Shown: positions 18,320 to 27,011 of the stretch, piece by piece | How positions within the stretch are numbered: the stretch's first letter is position 1 | How the letters are laid out: each line of letters starts with the position of its first letter | DNA from: Mesorhizobium alhagi CCNWXJ12-2 | GTDB taxonomy: Bacteria; Pseudomonadota; Alphaproteobacteria; Rhizobiales; Rhizobiaceae | Assembly (NCBI RefSeq): GCF_000236565.1 | Contig: NZ_AHAM01000033.1 | Span: 1 to 64,000 of the forward strand | DNA: 64,000 nucleotides | Reading direction: 5' to 3' | Notes under the pieces: generated by a model | The model's database searches: none | Told to the model about the DNA's origin: nothing | Seen by the model: only the letters and a program-made list of their open reading frames with translations | Made by a program: the position numbers and the translations under genes

Positions 18320-19120
18320 ATGCCCCGTTCAGCGATCCTCAACGTCATGGTCCAGGCCGCCATGAAGGCCGGCCGCTCGCTGGCGCGCGATTTCGGCGAG
18401 GTGCAGAACCTGCAGGTGTCGCTGAAGGGGCCGGGCGACTTCGTCAGCCAGGCCGACCACAGGGCCGAAGAGATCCTCCACAACGAACTGTCCCGCGCCC
18501 GCCCGGGCTATGCCTTCCTGATGGAGGAGCGCGGAGTGGTTTCGGGCGAGGACGACCAGCACCGCTGGATCGTCGATCCGCTCGACGGCACCACCAATTT
18601 CCTGCACGGCCTGCCGATCTTCTCGATCTCGATCGGACTGGAGCGCCAGGGCCAGATCGTCGCCGGCGTCATCTACAATCCGGCCATGGATGAGCTCTAC
18701 ACCGCCGAACGCGGCGGCGGCGCCTTCATGAACGACCGCAGGCTGCGCGTGGCGAGCCGCACCAAGCTCACCGATACCGTCATCGGCACCGGCGTGCCGC
18801 ACCTCGGCCGCGGCCATCACGGCAACTACCTCATCGAGCTTCGCAACGTCATGGCTGAAGTGTCGGGCGTGCGCCGGCTCGGCTCGGCTGCGCTCGATCT
18901 CGCCTATGTCGCGGCGGGCCGCATGGACGGCTTCTGGGAGCATGCACTGTCGCCCTGGGACATGGCGGCGGGCATATTGATGATCCGCGAGGCCGGCGGC
19001 TTCGTCAGCGACCCGGCAGGCGGCGCCGGCATGTTGGAGAGCGGCTCCATCGTCGCCGGCAACGAGGCCATCCACCGCGCCCTCCTGAAGACACTCAAGA
19101 AGCCGCTCGCGCCGCGCTGA
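18320..19120 (+). CDS. suhB: Inositol monophosphatase family protein (SuhB-like)
   Basis: Mg2+-dependent phosphatase of the IMPase/FBPase superfamily. The protein has 266 residues with the metal ligands in FLMEERG (about residue 67), WIVDPLDGTTNFLHGLPIFSISIGL (about 85-110) and the C-terminal SPWDMAAGILMIREAGG. The start ATG follows AAGGA. In enterobacteria SuhB also assists rRNA antitermination; whether it does here is unknown. Lies directly behind the heptad repeat. Confidence 0.92.
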   Translation: MPRSAILNVMVQAAMKAGRSLARDFGEVQNLQVSLKGPGDFVSQADHRAEEILHNELSRARPGYAFLMEERGVVSGEDDQHRWIVDPLDGTTNFLHGLPIFSISIGLERQGQIVAGVIYNPAMDELYTAERGGGAFMNDRRLRVASRTKLTDTVIGTGVPHLGRGHHGNYLIELRNVMAEVSGVRRLGSAALDLAYVAAGRMDGFWEHALSPWDMAAGILMIREAGGFVSDPAGGAGMLESGSIVAGNEAIHRALLKTLKKPLAPR

Positions 19121-19184
19121 ACCGCCGCGCCCCCAAGGCTTGAAAAACGACCCGGCGACCGCTCAAATAAGCTCGATCGAGCAG

Positions 19185-19874
19185 ATGACGAGCGACCCGC
19201 AACCACTTCAAGCCGACGTGCCCTACAGGGGGCGCTTCGATTATTCGCGCGCCGAGTTCATCGCCGACGGCATCGTTCACGCGGTGGGCATAGTGCTTGC
19301 GATCGCCGCCGGCTCGGCGCTGCTGGCGATGTCGGCCTTTCGCGCCGGTCCGGGCGAATACATCGCCGCGGCATTCTACGTCGTCTCGGTCCTGACGGTG
19401 CTGTCGATTTCGCTCGCCTATAATCTCTGGCCGATATCGCCCGCTAAATGGATATTGCGGCGCTTCGACCATGCGGCGATCTATCTCCTGATCGCGGCGA
19501 CCTACACTCCGTTCCTCACGCAATTGAACGATGCCTGGCTTGCGCGCGGAATGCTCGGCGTCGTCTGGTCCGCCGCCGCCCTCGGCATGGCCGCCAAACT
19601 GCTCTTTCCCGGCCGCTTCGATCGCGCCGCCATAGTCTTCTATCTCGCGATCGGCTGGAGCGGCGTCGTGGTCCTGCGGCCGATCCTGGAAATCCTGCCG
19701 CCGACGACAATTGCGCTGATCGTCACCGGCGGCATCGTCTATTCCTGCGGCGTGGTGTTCTTCGTGTGGAAAGGCCTGCGATTCCAGAATGCGGTCTGGC
19801 ACGGCTTCGTCGTCACGGGCGCCGGCCTGCATTTCGCGGCCCTGATCAACACTCTGGTCGTCGACCGCCTCTGA
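19185..19874 (+). CDS. Hemolysin III / PAQR-family membrane protein
   Basis: The 229-residue protein has seven membrane helices and family signature residues: FIADGIVHAVGIVLAIA near the N-terminus, FDHAAIYLLIAATYTPFLT in the middle and VWHGFVVTGAGLHFAALINTL at the end. These provide the Asp and His residues that bind zinc in PAQR/HlyIII proteins. The ATG at 19185 is preferred; a TTG at 19140 would add a polar stretch. The hemolysin name is historical; members are probably membrane hydrolases or envelope-lipid modulators. Confidence 0.85.
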   Translation: MTSDPQPLQADVPYRGRFDYSRAEFIADGIVHAVGIVLAIAAGSALLAMSAFRAGPGEYIAAAFYVVSVLTVLSISLAYNLWPISPAKWILRRFDHAAIYLLIAATYTPFLTQLNDAWLARGMLGVVWSAAALGMAAKLLFPGRFDRAAIVFYLAIGWSGVVVLRPILEILPPTTIALIVTGGIVYSCGVVFFVWKGLRFQNAVWHGFVVTGAGLHFAALINTLVVDRL

Positions 19875-20003
19875 TTGCGTCTCAGCCGCGGTTGCGGCCT
19901 CACGGCGTCTTTCAATTTCGTCACAATTCCGTTTAGAGTCGCGCTCAGTTTATTGCGGCAGACTCGCGATCAATCTGGTCGCGGCAACGGGATTCGGGCG
20001 CGC

Positions 20004-21026
20004 ATGGCATTTTTGCGAAAATTCGGCGGGGGCGAGGCATCTGATAGCAGCGGCTACGACCCCTACCGGCTGTCGAGTCCGCAGGTCTTCCTCCTCTCAA
20101 TGCTGGTGTTCCTGGCGATCGTCGCCTTCATCGCGGCGATCCTAGCCCGGCAGATTTCCTCGGCTTTCGGCACCAATCCCGGCCTCAACGGGCTGATCCT
20201 CGGCGTGCTGGCGGTGGGCATCCTGCTCGCCTTCGTGCAGGTGCTGCGGCTGTTTCGCGAAATCCGCTGGGTCAATTCGTTCCGCGCCGGCTCCGAAGTC
20301 GTCGAGCCGGTGCTGCTCGCGCCGATGAAGGCGCTGCTCAGCCGCTCCACCTCCGTGGCGCTGTCGACCAGCTCTATGCGCACGATGCTCGATTCGATCG
20401 CCACCAGGCTCGACGAGACCCGCGACATCTCGCGCTACCTGATCGGGCTGCTGGTGTTTCTCGGCCTGCTCGGCACCTTCTGGGGCCTGCTGCAGACGAT
20501 CGGCTCGATCGGCGACACCATCCAGTCGCTCGATCCCGGCTCGGGCGACGCCGCCGCCGTGCTCGATTCGCTAAAATCCGGCCTTTCCGCGCCGCTCGAA
20601 GGCATGGGAACGGCGTTCTCGTCGTCGCTGTTCGGCCTCGCCGGCTCGCTGGTGCTGGGTTTCCTCGACCTCCAGGCTGGCCGGGCGCAGACGCGCTTCT
20701 ACACCGAGCTGGAAAACTGGCTGTCCTCGGTCACCGACCTTTCGTCCGACGTCATAGTGGCCGACCCGGCCAAGGCCGGTTCCGCCGACGAGATCAAGGC
20801 GCTCTCCGAAAGGCTGCGCAGCCTGCAGGAATCCGGCGGCTCCAATCCGCGCATCGCCACCGCCATGGCCAACCTCGCCGACGGCATTTCTGGACTGGTC
20901 AAGAACATGCGCTCCGAGCAACAGATCATGCGCGACTGGGTCGAGGCGCAGTGGGAAGAGCAGAAGGCGATGCGCAACACGCTGGAAAAGATCGCCGATG
21001 CTCTCAAGAAACGGGAACTGAGTTAG
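20004..21026 (+). CDS. MotA/TolQ/ExbB-type membrane protein
   Basis: A 340-residue proton-channel-like protein. Membrane helices lie at about residues 30-55 (VFLLSMLVFLAIVAFIAAILA), 65-90, 150-172 (LIGLLVFLGLLGTFWGLLQTI) and 205-230 (MGTAFSSSLFGLAGSLVLGFLDL), the last two being the MotA/ExbB channel pair. The C-terminal third is charged and probably coiled. One base separates it from the MotB-like gene, so the two surely act together. The start at 20004 is chosen as the first Met of the conserved part. Not linked to flagellar genes. Confidence 0.82.
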   Translation: MAFLRKFGGGEASDSSGYDPYRLSSPQVFLLSMLVFLAIVAFIAAILARQISSAFGTNPGLNGLILGVLAVGILLAFVQVLRLFREIRWVNSFRAGSEVVEPVLLAPMKALLSRSTSVALSTSSMRTMLDSIATRLDETRDISRYLIGLLVFLGLLGTFWGLLQTIGSIGDTIQSLDPGSGDAAAVLDSLKSGLSAPLEGMGTAFSSSLFGLAGSLVLGFLDLQAGRAQTRFYTELENWLSSVTDLSSDVIVADPAKAGSADEIKALSERLRSLQESGGSNPRIATAMANLADGISGLVKNMRSEQQIMRDWVEAQWEEQKAMRNTLEKIADALKKRELS

Positions 21027-21027
21027 G

Positions 21028-22056
21028 ATGGCTCTAGCCCGCGCAAGGCGCGACCGCCGCGTAGACTACTGGCCGGGCTTCGTCGACGCGCTCTCGACGC
21101 TGCTTCTGGCCATCATGTTCCTGCTTTCGGTCTTCGTGCTGGCGCAGTTCCTGCTCAGCCGCGAAATCTCCGGCAAGGACGAGGTGCTCACCCGCCTCAA
21201 CTCCCAGATCAACGAGCTGACGCAGCTTCTGGCGCTCGAGCAGTCGAACACGCAGGATGCGGAGGATGCGCTCGCCAACCTGCAAGCCTCACTCGCCCAG
21301 GCCGAATCCGACCGCACCCGCCTGCAGCAATTACTCGACCGGGGCGCGGGAGCCGGCGCGGAGGCCGAAGAGCGGATAGGCGCGCTGGCAGGCGAACTCG
21401 ACAGTGAGCGCCAGATCAGCCAGCGGGCGCTGTCGCAGGTCGAACTTCTCAACCAGCAGATCGCGGCGTTGCGCAAGCAGATCGGCGCCCTCGAACAGGC
21501 GCTGGACGTGTCGGAGCAGCGCGACCGCGAATCCAACACCAAGATCGCCGATCTCGGCCGCCGGCTGAACGTCGCCCTGGCGCAGCGCGTACAGGAACTG
21601 AACCGCTACCGCTCGGACTTCTTCGGCCGGCTGCGCGAAATCCTCTCCGACCGCGAAAACATCCGCATCGTCGGCGACCGCTTTGTGTTCCAGTCGGAAG
21701 TGCTGTTTCCGGTCGGTTCGGAGATCATCAACGACGCTGGCCGCGCCGAAATGCAGAAGCTCGCCGGCGCGATCATCGAGTTGCAGAAGGAGATCCCGCC
21801 GGAGATCAACTGGGTGCTGCGCGTCGACGGCCATACCGACGACCGGCCGCTGTCGGGTACCGGGCGCTACCGCGACAATTGGGAGCTGTCGTCGGCGCGC
21901 GCGACTTCCGTGGTCAAATATTTGATCGACAACGGCGTGCCGGCCAACCGGCTGGTGGCTGCCGGCTTCGGCGAGTTCCAGCCGCTCGACCCCGCCGATA
22001 CCGCAGAAGCGCGCAGCCGCAACCGCCGCATCGAGCTGAAGCTGACGGAGCGGTGA
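21028..22056 (+). CDS. MotB/OmpA-type peptidoglycan-binding membrane protein
   Basis: The 342-residue partner of the preceding MotA-like protein. It begins with a basic stretch and one membrane helix (DYWPGFVDALSTLLLAIMFLLSVFVLAQ) whose VDALS Asp matches the proton-binding Asp of MotB/ZorB. A long coiled coil follows (about 45-185, many Gln/Leu/Arg). The C-terminus is an OmpA/MotB domain (about 205-340) with VLFPVGSEIINDAG, RVDGHTDDRPLSG and NWELSSARATSVV. It should anchor a proton-driven complex to peptidoglycan. Role is unknown outside motility. Confidence 0.85.
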   Translation: MALARARRDRRVDYWPGFVDALSTLLLAIMFLLSVFVLAQFLLSREISGKDEVLTRLNSQINELTQLLALEQSNTQDAEDALANLQASLAQAESDRTRLQQLLDRGAGAGAEAEERIGALAGELDSERQISQRALSQVELLNQQIAALRKQIGALEQALDVSEQRDRESNTKIADLGRRLNVALAQRVQELNRYRSDFFGRLREILSDRENIRIVGDRFVFQSEVLFPVGSEIINDAGRAEMQKLAGAIIELQKEIPPEINWVLRVDGHTDDRPLSGTGRYRDNWELSSARATSVVKYLIDNGVPANRLVAAGFGEFQPLDPADTAEARSRNRRIELKLTER

Positions 22057-22057
22057 G

Positions 22058-22411
22058 CTACCAGCCGGCGAGCAGAGTCCCCAGCGCAAGCACCGCCGGA
22101 ACCGCTTGCACATAGAGAATCTTCCGGCTGACGGTGGCCGCGCCGAACAGGCCGGCGGCGATCACGCAGGCCAGGAAGAAGACCTTGATCGTGAAACCGG
22201 CCTCGCCGAGATAGAGGCCCCAGACCAGCCCGGCGGCGAGGAAGCCGTTGTAGAGGCCCTGATTGGCGGCGAGCACTTTGGAGGCCTTGGCGAATTCCGG
22301 CGTCAGCCCGAATGCTCTGTGGCCGGCCGGCGTGTCCCAGGCGATCATCTCCAGATACATGAAATAGAAATGCAGCGCCGCCACCAGCGCGATCAGGACA
22401 TTGCCAAGCAT
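22058..22411 (-). CDS. DUF1304 family membrane protein
   Basis: A 117-residue protein with four membrane helices and the family signature ALHFYFMYLEMIAWDTPAGHRAFGL near the N-terminus and ANQGLYNGFLAAGLVWGL in the middle. DUF1304 proteins are small inner-membrane proteins of unknown function. It ends one base from the stop of the MotB-like gene on the opposite strand. Confidence 0.85.
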   Translation of the reverse strand: MLGNVLIALVAALHFYFMYLEMIAWDTPAGHRAFGLTPEFAKASKVLAANQGLYNGFLAAGLVWGLYLGEAGFTIKVFFLACVIAAGLFGAATVSRKILYVQAVPAVLALGTLLAGW

Positions 22412-22910
22412 TTTGCTCCCCCGTCAGGTTTGAGACTCCAGGAGCCACTCAACGCTACGGAAGGGGCGGTAGCAACGAGCAAGGCCCTGCAAAGTGGATA
22501 GAATCCACCTCCACTCCGGCTCGTTCACGAAAAGAACTGTTGCGGATCAATGGCATAACAGCCGACGGGAAGAATCTTTGCACCGGATTTGTTCACACAT
22601 CCTGCCCCTCGCTCATAATCCCACTCGTCCTTCCTGCCGGGAACGCTCCGGAGTCGTTCGAAAGCGGGGAAGGATCGGCGCTTCCGTTCCATGGCCGACG
22701 AAGCCATGGGGCCGGAGAGGCCCCGTCCAAGGGTTCCCCTCGGGACACTACGGTCCCGGCGGGCTGGAGGAGCACACAGGACCCGAAAGCCGAAAGGTTT
22801 TAAGGGCGCAGCGGAACGGACGGGGACAGAAATCGGCGGCGGGGCGCGGAAGTCGCGCCACGTATTTTAGTTTCGGAAGGCTCGGCCAAGCGCCCCGCTT
22901 CCCGGACCAC

Positions 22911-22957
22911 CCCTTCGACCTCACCCTGAGCCCTGAGTTCATCGAAGGGTCGAAGGG
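22911..22957. repeat. Palindromic intergenic element
   Basis: Perfect 10-bp inverted ends (CCCTTCGACC at 22911-22920, GGTCGAAGGG at 22948-22957) flank a 27-base loop containing CACCCTGAG. Related in sequence to the inverted pair at 23004-23107. Confidence 0.75.
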
Positions 22958-23003
22958 CTCTCGCAATAGCCAGGGCGGAAACGCAGCGTGGCAAGGGAGA
23001 GGT

Positions 23004-23107
23004 GCGTCCTTCGACAGGCTCAGGATGAGGACCGTATGTGTTCGGCTAAACCTTCAAGATTGACGGTCAGCGCCCACCTCCCTCATCCTGAGCCTGTCGA
23101 AGGACGC
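23004..23107. repeat. Exact 27-base inverted repeat pair
   Basis: Positions 23004-23030 and 23081-23107 are exact reverse complements over 27 bases (core CCTTCGACAGGCTCAGGATG), separated by 50 bases. I recall this core as widespread in intergenic DNA of alphaproteobacteria. It can form a long hairpin 70-180 bases upstream of the M32 peptidase gene. Confidence 0.85.
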
Positions 23108-23179
23108 ACTTAGTGCCAGACTTGCCATCGCCCTTCCCTTGCTGTTCCTTCGCTCCCGTCCCAACAGTCGGAAATCACC

Positions 23180-24664
23180 ATGTCCTTCGAAAAAATCGAC
23201 CAGCTTTGCCGCAAGCTCGAAGCGCTGGAGCATTCGCTCGCCATCCTCGGCGCCGACGAGGCGACGCATATGGCCGTCGGCGGCGGCGAGAAGCGGGCGG
23301 AGGCGATGTCGGCGCTGGCCGGCATGCACCACGCCCGGGCGACAGCGCCCGAAATCGCCGACTGGATCGATACGGCCCAACAGGAGGCGCTCAACGAGGA
23401 TCAGCGGGCCGCGCTCCACGAATTCCGCCGCCAATACACCAACATGACCTGCCTGCCGACCGAGTTCGTCGAGCGCCAGACCACGGCGCGGCTGCGCTCC
23501 GAGCAGCTTTGGCGCGACCTCCGGCCGAAGAACGACTGGCTGAGCTTCCTGCCGGCGCTGGACGGCATTGTCGCGCTGGTGCGCGAGGAGGCGGAGCTTC
23601 GCGCCGCGGCAACCGGCCTCGACCGCTACGATGCGCTGATGGAGCAGTACGATCCCGGCCACCGCGCCATCGACATCGCGCCGGTTTTCTCCGAGCTGAA
23701 GACTTTCCTGAAAGGCTTCGTGCCGGAAGCGCTGGCGGTGCAGGAGGAGCGGCTGGCAAAAAATCCGCTGCGGCCGCTGTCCGGCGTCTATCCGATCGAC
23801 AAGCAGCGCGAACTCGGCCTTGCCATGATGGCGGCGGTCGGCTTCGACTTCACCCATGGCAGCCTGTCCGTGTCGCACCATCCGTTCTGCGGCGGCGTGC
23901 CGACCGACGTGCGCATCACCACGCGTTACAAGACCAGCGATTTCCTCTCTGCGCTGATGGGCGTGCTGCATGAGACCGGCCATGCCATGTACGAGCAGAA
24001 CCTGCCCAAGCCATGGTCGCACTGGCCGCTCGGCAAGGCGCGCGGCATGGCGATGCACGAGAGCCAAAGCCTGTTCGTCGAAAAGCAGCTCGGCCGCAAC
24101 CCGGCCTTCTGGGAGTGGGCGCTGCCGCTGATCGAGCAGTACCTCGGCGAAAAGTGGAGCAAGGACGAGATACTGGCTCACGTGCATTGGGTAGAGCGCG
24201 GGCTGATCCGCGTCGACGCCGACGAAGTCACTTATCCGCTGCACGTCATCCTGCGGTTCGAACTTGAGCAGGAACTGGTCAGCGGACGTCTGAAAGCCGC
24301 CGACGTGCCGGAAGCCTGGGACGCCAAGATGCGCGACTATCTCGGCCTCTCCACCATCGACACGCCTCAGGACGGGCCGATGCAGGACGTGCACTGGCCA
24401 AGCGGCGCCTTCGGCTACTTCCCGTCCTACACGCTGGGTGCGATGATGGCGGCGCAGCAATGGGCGGCGCTGGAGAAGCTGCATCCGTCAGTCGACGACG
24501 AGATCGCCAAGGGAAAATTCGACACGGTCACCACCTGGCGGCGCGACAAGATCTGGTCCCAGGGCTCGCGCTGGTCGACGCCGGAGCTGATGGAGCGCGC
24601 CACCGGCGAAAAGCTCAACGCGGCGCATTTCACCGCGCATCTGAAGAAGCGCTACGGGGCATGA
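23180..24664 (+). CDS. Carboxypeptidase M32 (thermostable carboxypeptidase 1 family)
   Basis: Zinc metallocarboxypeptidase that removes C-terminal residues from peptides in the cytoplasm. The protein has 494 residues, the usual family length. The zinc site HETGH is in LMGVLHETGHAMYEQ (about residue 265), with the third ligand in MHESQSLFVEKQLGR (about 295). Other family blocks are HHPFCGGVPTDVRITTRY and PSYTLGAMMAAQQW. No signal peptide. Stands alone, downstream of the repeat-rich region. Confidence 0.92.
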   Translation: MSFEKIDQLCRKLEALEHSLAILGADEATHMAVGGGEKRAEAMSALAGMHHARATAPEIADWIDTAQQEALNEDQRAALHEFRRQYTNMTCLPTEFVERQTTARLRSEQLWRDLRPKNDWLSFLPALDGIVALVREEAELRAAATGLDRYDALMEQYDPGHRAIDIAPVFSELKTFLKGFVPEALAVQEERLAKNPLRPLSGVYPIDKQRELGLAMMAAVGFDFTHGSLSVSHHPFCGGVPTDVRITTRYKTSDFLSALMGVLHETGHAMYEQNLPKPWSHWPLGKARGMAMHESQSLFVEKQLGRNPAFWEWALPLIEQYLGEKWSKDEILAHVHWVERGLIRVDADEVTYPLHVILRFELEQELVSGRLKAADVPEAWDAKMRDYLGLSTIDTPQDGPMQDVHWPSGAFGYFPSYTLGAMMAAQQWAALEKLHPSVDDEIAKGKFDTVTTWRRDKIWSQGSRWSTPELMERATGEKLNAAHFTAHLKKRYGA

Positions 24665-24677
24665 ATTTCGCCCGTCG

Positions 24678-26387
24678 CTAGGGACCGGCCGGACGTGTGC
24701 GTGTCATCTGCCAGCGCACCTCGCCGAATTCGGAAGCCTTGAAGGCGAGCACGATCTGGCGGCTGCGTCGCGGGCCGCCGAGACCGGCGAAGAAGATCGA
24801 CTCCTCGACCTGCGGCGCGATCTCGTTGCAGGTGAACGTCCAGCGGTCGGAGCGCGGGGCGGCGAGCACGAAGTGACCCTGTCCGTCTCGAAAGAACTCG
24901 ATGTCCGGGTGAATATGGAACCGGACCGCCACCAGGTCGCGGCCATTGTCGCGCACCGGTGCGCCGCCGGCACGCAGAAAGCGGTCGACGCCGCTCAGCA
25001 CATCGCCCTGGCCGGACAGAGAAAGCTCGCGTTCGTGATAGATGCCGAAAGCCGGCACATAGCCGTCATGGCTGGCGACAAATCCCTGAATGCCCTTTGA
25101 ATCCATGCGCTCGCAGGGTACATGGCGCGGCCCGCCTATCAGCGGCGAGCCGAGCAGGCCGAAGCGGGGCGAGTGGGTGAAGCGCGCCGAGGAGGTGTCG
25201 TTGACGGAGGCGGTCGAATGCGCCGCAGTGGCGCGCGCCAGCGGCCGAAAATCCTCCGCGCCATAGGTGTCGACCCCGGCATTGACGATGAAATTGTGCC
25301 GGCCGGACGACATCTCGAAGGACAGGTAGCCGGCATGGGCGGTGCCGGATACGTCGATGGGCGGCGGCAGGCCGGTATCGGCGATGACCGTGGTCTCGCC
25401 CATCGAGAGCCGCTCGTAACCCGAATGCGGCGCATGCAGCAGCGGTGCACCGACCGTGTCGTCATGGCGCAGTATTGCCGCGATGCGGTCCTGGATGGTC
25501 GCGCCCATGCCGTTGAAGCGGGCGATGCTGCCGTCTTGATGGCGAAAGAAGCGCAGCGCCGGCAACATGCGCTCGACCGCGCCGATCAGCGCGGCAGGAG
25601 GCTGCTCGGCTTGGTTAGCATAGGTCTGGCGCAGCGGCAGCAGGTCCGACAAAAGCTCCAGTACGACGATCGGATTGCGCGAGATATGGCCGCCATCCGG
25701 GAGGATCTGGCGTTCGAGTTCTTCCGCGAGGTTGCGCGTGGCGCTGCGCAGGGTCGAAGTCGAGGCGGGCAGCGACAGCGCGGCGAAGGCGAGCGCTATG
25801 CGGGTGCGCAGCCGCGCCTTGCCGTCGGGCAATTCACGCGCCATCGACCTGAGATAGCGGATCTGCAGCGCCAGCGATTTCAGGAAGGTGCGGTAGAATG
25901 GCAGCTCCGCGCCCTGCAGCACCACGGAGGAATGCTGGAGCCAAGCGATGATGCGCTTGGCAGTCGTCGCCGGTTCCCAGGCGACACCGGAGATGCGGCC
26001 GCCATGCATGGCGATCCAGTCGGAAACCAGCGCGCGGGCGTTGGCGGCGGCAAGCTCGGTTCCGGCGGCGCGCATGTGGCGCAGCCAGCGAAAGCCGTGC
26101 AGGGATTTCTGCCAGCCGCGGTTGGCCACCTCGATCTGGAAGGGGGAGCGGCCGGCCGTCTCGACCATGTGGCCGGAAAGCGGGAAGTGGCCATAGTAGA
26201 TTTCGAGCGCGATCTGCGGGTCGGCGAGGCGCAGATCGGGCGGCGCGATCAGCACACGTTCGGGCGTGCGGCCGGTGTACCGCCAGCGATAGACCGGCCC
26301 GGCGCGCAGGCGGCGGCGGGCCCTGCGCCAATACTCCCTGGCAACGAGCGCCCAGAGACGCGTCGTATTGCCTGCAGCCACTGCCAA
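24678..26387 (-). CDS. Heparinase II/III-like family protein
   Basis: The 569-residue protein has an alpha-toroid N-terminal half (RRARRRLRAGP, IYYGHFPLSGHMVET, LQHSSVVLQGAELPFYRTFLKSLALQIRYLRS) and a beta-sheet-rich C-terminal heparinase II/III domain from about residue 310 (MSSGRHNFIVNAGVD, HSTASVNDTSSARF, SHDGYV). Rhizobial members are presumed polysaccharide lyases acting on uronic-acid polymers, but no signal peptide is visible and the substrate is unknown. Convergent with the M32 peptidase gene, 14 bases apart. Confidence 0.82.
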   Translation of the reverse strand: MAVAAGNTTRLWALVAREYWRRARRRLRAGPVYRWRYTGRTPERVLIAPPDLRLADPQIALEIYYGHFPLSGHMVETAGRSPFQIEVANRGWQKSLHGFRWLRHMRAAGTELAAANARALVSDWIAMHGGRISGVAWEPATTAKRIIAWLQHSSVVLQGAELPFYRTFLKSLALQIRYLRSMARELPDGKARLRTRIALAFAALSLPASTSTLRSATRNLAEELERQILPDGGHISRNPIVVLELLSDLLPLRQTYANQAEQPPAALIGAVERMLPALRFFRHQDGSIARFNGMGATIQDRIAAILRHDDTVGAPLLHAPHSGYERLSMGETTVIADTGLPPPIDVSGTAHAGYLSFEMSSGRHNFIVNAGVDTYGAEDFRPLARATAAHSTASVNDTSSARFTHSPRFGLLGSPLIGGPRHVPCERMDSKGIQGFVASHDGYVPAFGIYHERELSLSGQGDVLSGVDRFLRAGGAPVRDNGRDLVAVRFHIHPDIEFFRDGQGHFVLAAPRSDRWTFTCNEIAPQVEESIFFAGLGGPRRSRQIVLAFKASEFGEVRWQMTRTRPAGP

Positions 26388-26520
26388 AAAGTCACCCTCC
26401 GGACGCCCCCGTCCGAAAAGAGTCTAGATGATTCACGCTGTTGCGCGAAGGCGAAATTGCCCCGTCAGGCGGAATGTCCCCGTAGAACGGCTGCTCCAGG
26501 GCGTCGCGCCTCCAAGCTTG

Positions 26521-26580
26521 CGGTTCAGAACCACGCCATTTCATCCGCCCAACAAAAAAGCGAGGCCCAGCCTCGCTCTT
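26521..26580 (-). repeat. Dispersed terminator-containing repeat, copy 1
   Basis: On the minus strand it reads: a GC-rich hairpin of the AGCGAGGC/GCCTCGCT type, a T-run, then TTGGGCGGATGAAA, six variable bases and TGGTTCTGAACC. The same order occurs on the plus strand at 52718-52776. The trailing GGTTCTGAACC is itself a small palindrome. Confidence 0.75.
26553..26578 (-). terminator. Intrinsic terminator of the atp operon
   Basis: Perfect 8-bp stem (26559-26566 with 26570-26577) and 3-base loop, followed by six T residues on the minus strand. Located 35 bases after the atpC stop. Confidence 0.85.
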
Positions 26581-26612
26581 GTTCGCCCCGCGACGATTCA
26601 ACGCCGGTTGGG

Positions 26613-27011
26613 CTAGACCGCGTCCTGCAGTGTCGCCAACTGGCCGAGGAAGGCTTCGGCCCTGGTGCGCTCGTCGTCGCTCTTGGCGTCGGCGGCGTCC
26701 TCGCGCGCCTCCTGGATGCGGCGGGCGAGATCGTCGCGGTCGATTTCCGCGACCCGCACCGCCGATTCGGCGAGCAGCGTGCAGCCTTCCGGAAGGATGT
26801 CGGCGAAGCCGCCGAACACCACATAGCGCTCCTCACCCCCGCCGGCCGATTTCACGGTCACGACGCCAGGCTTGACCGTGGTCATCACCGGGGAGTGGTT
26901 GGCCAGAACCGTCATCTCGCCTTCCGCGCCCGGAATCACGACATGCTCGACCTGTTCCGAAACGAGCAGCCGTTCGGGGGAAACGAGTTCGAATTTGAAA
27001 GCTTCAGCCAT
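26613..27011 (-). CDS. atpC: ATP synthase F1 epsilon subunit
   Basis: Central-stalk subunit that couples and regulates F1. The protein has 132 residues with the beta-sandwich N-terminal domain (FKFELVSPERLLVSEQVEHVVIPGAEGEMTVLANHSPVMTTVKPGVV) and a helical C-terminal tail. The ATG overlaps the stop of the inserted gene upstream by 8 bases, so translation may depend on it. Last gene of the operon, before the terminator. Confidence 0.95.
   Translation of the reverse strand: MAEAFKFELVSPERLLVSEQVEHVVIPGAEGEMTVLANHSPVMTTVKPGVVTVKSAGGGEERYVVFGGFADILPEGCTLLAESAVRVAEIDRDDLARRIQEAREDAADAKSDDERTRAEAFLGQLATLQDAV

Larger units (their letters stand above)
22412..23179. other. 768-base region without a supported gene
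   Basis: No reading frame here looks coding. Hairpin-prone sequence is frequent, for example CCATGGC/GCCATGG and GGGGCC/GGCCCC around 22690-22725. It holds the palindromic element at 22911-22957 and the 27-base inverted repeat pair near 23.05 kb. It may be a degraded insertion or a cluster of dispersed intergenic repeats. The promoter of the M32 peptidase gene should lie at the right end. Confidence 0.6.

Noticed and set aside
20004-22056. The MotA/MotB-like pair considered as a Zorya anti-phage system.
   Set aside because: No ZorC/ZorD/ZorE-like gene adjoins, and the neighbours are housekeeping genes.
22525-22707. Minus-strand 60-codon frame beginning with two Met codons, and nearby hairpins considered as a structured RNA or tmRNA piece.
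   Set aside because: No tRNA-like T-arm pairing or tag sequence could be found, and the frame has no resemblance to a known protein.
22494-23063. A 189-codon plus-strand frame in the gene-free region.
   Set aside because: It runs straight through the palindromic repeats, has no good ribosome binding site and no family resemblance.
26392-26601. Short frames in the two terminator repeats (also 52648-52878) that share a peptide like RFxxGRMK..GSEPQ.
   Set aside because: The similarity is explained by the shared DNA repeat and its terminator hairpin; neither frame has a convincing start signal.
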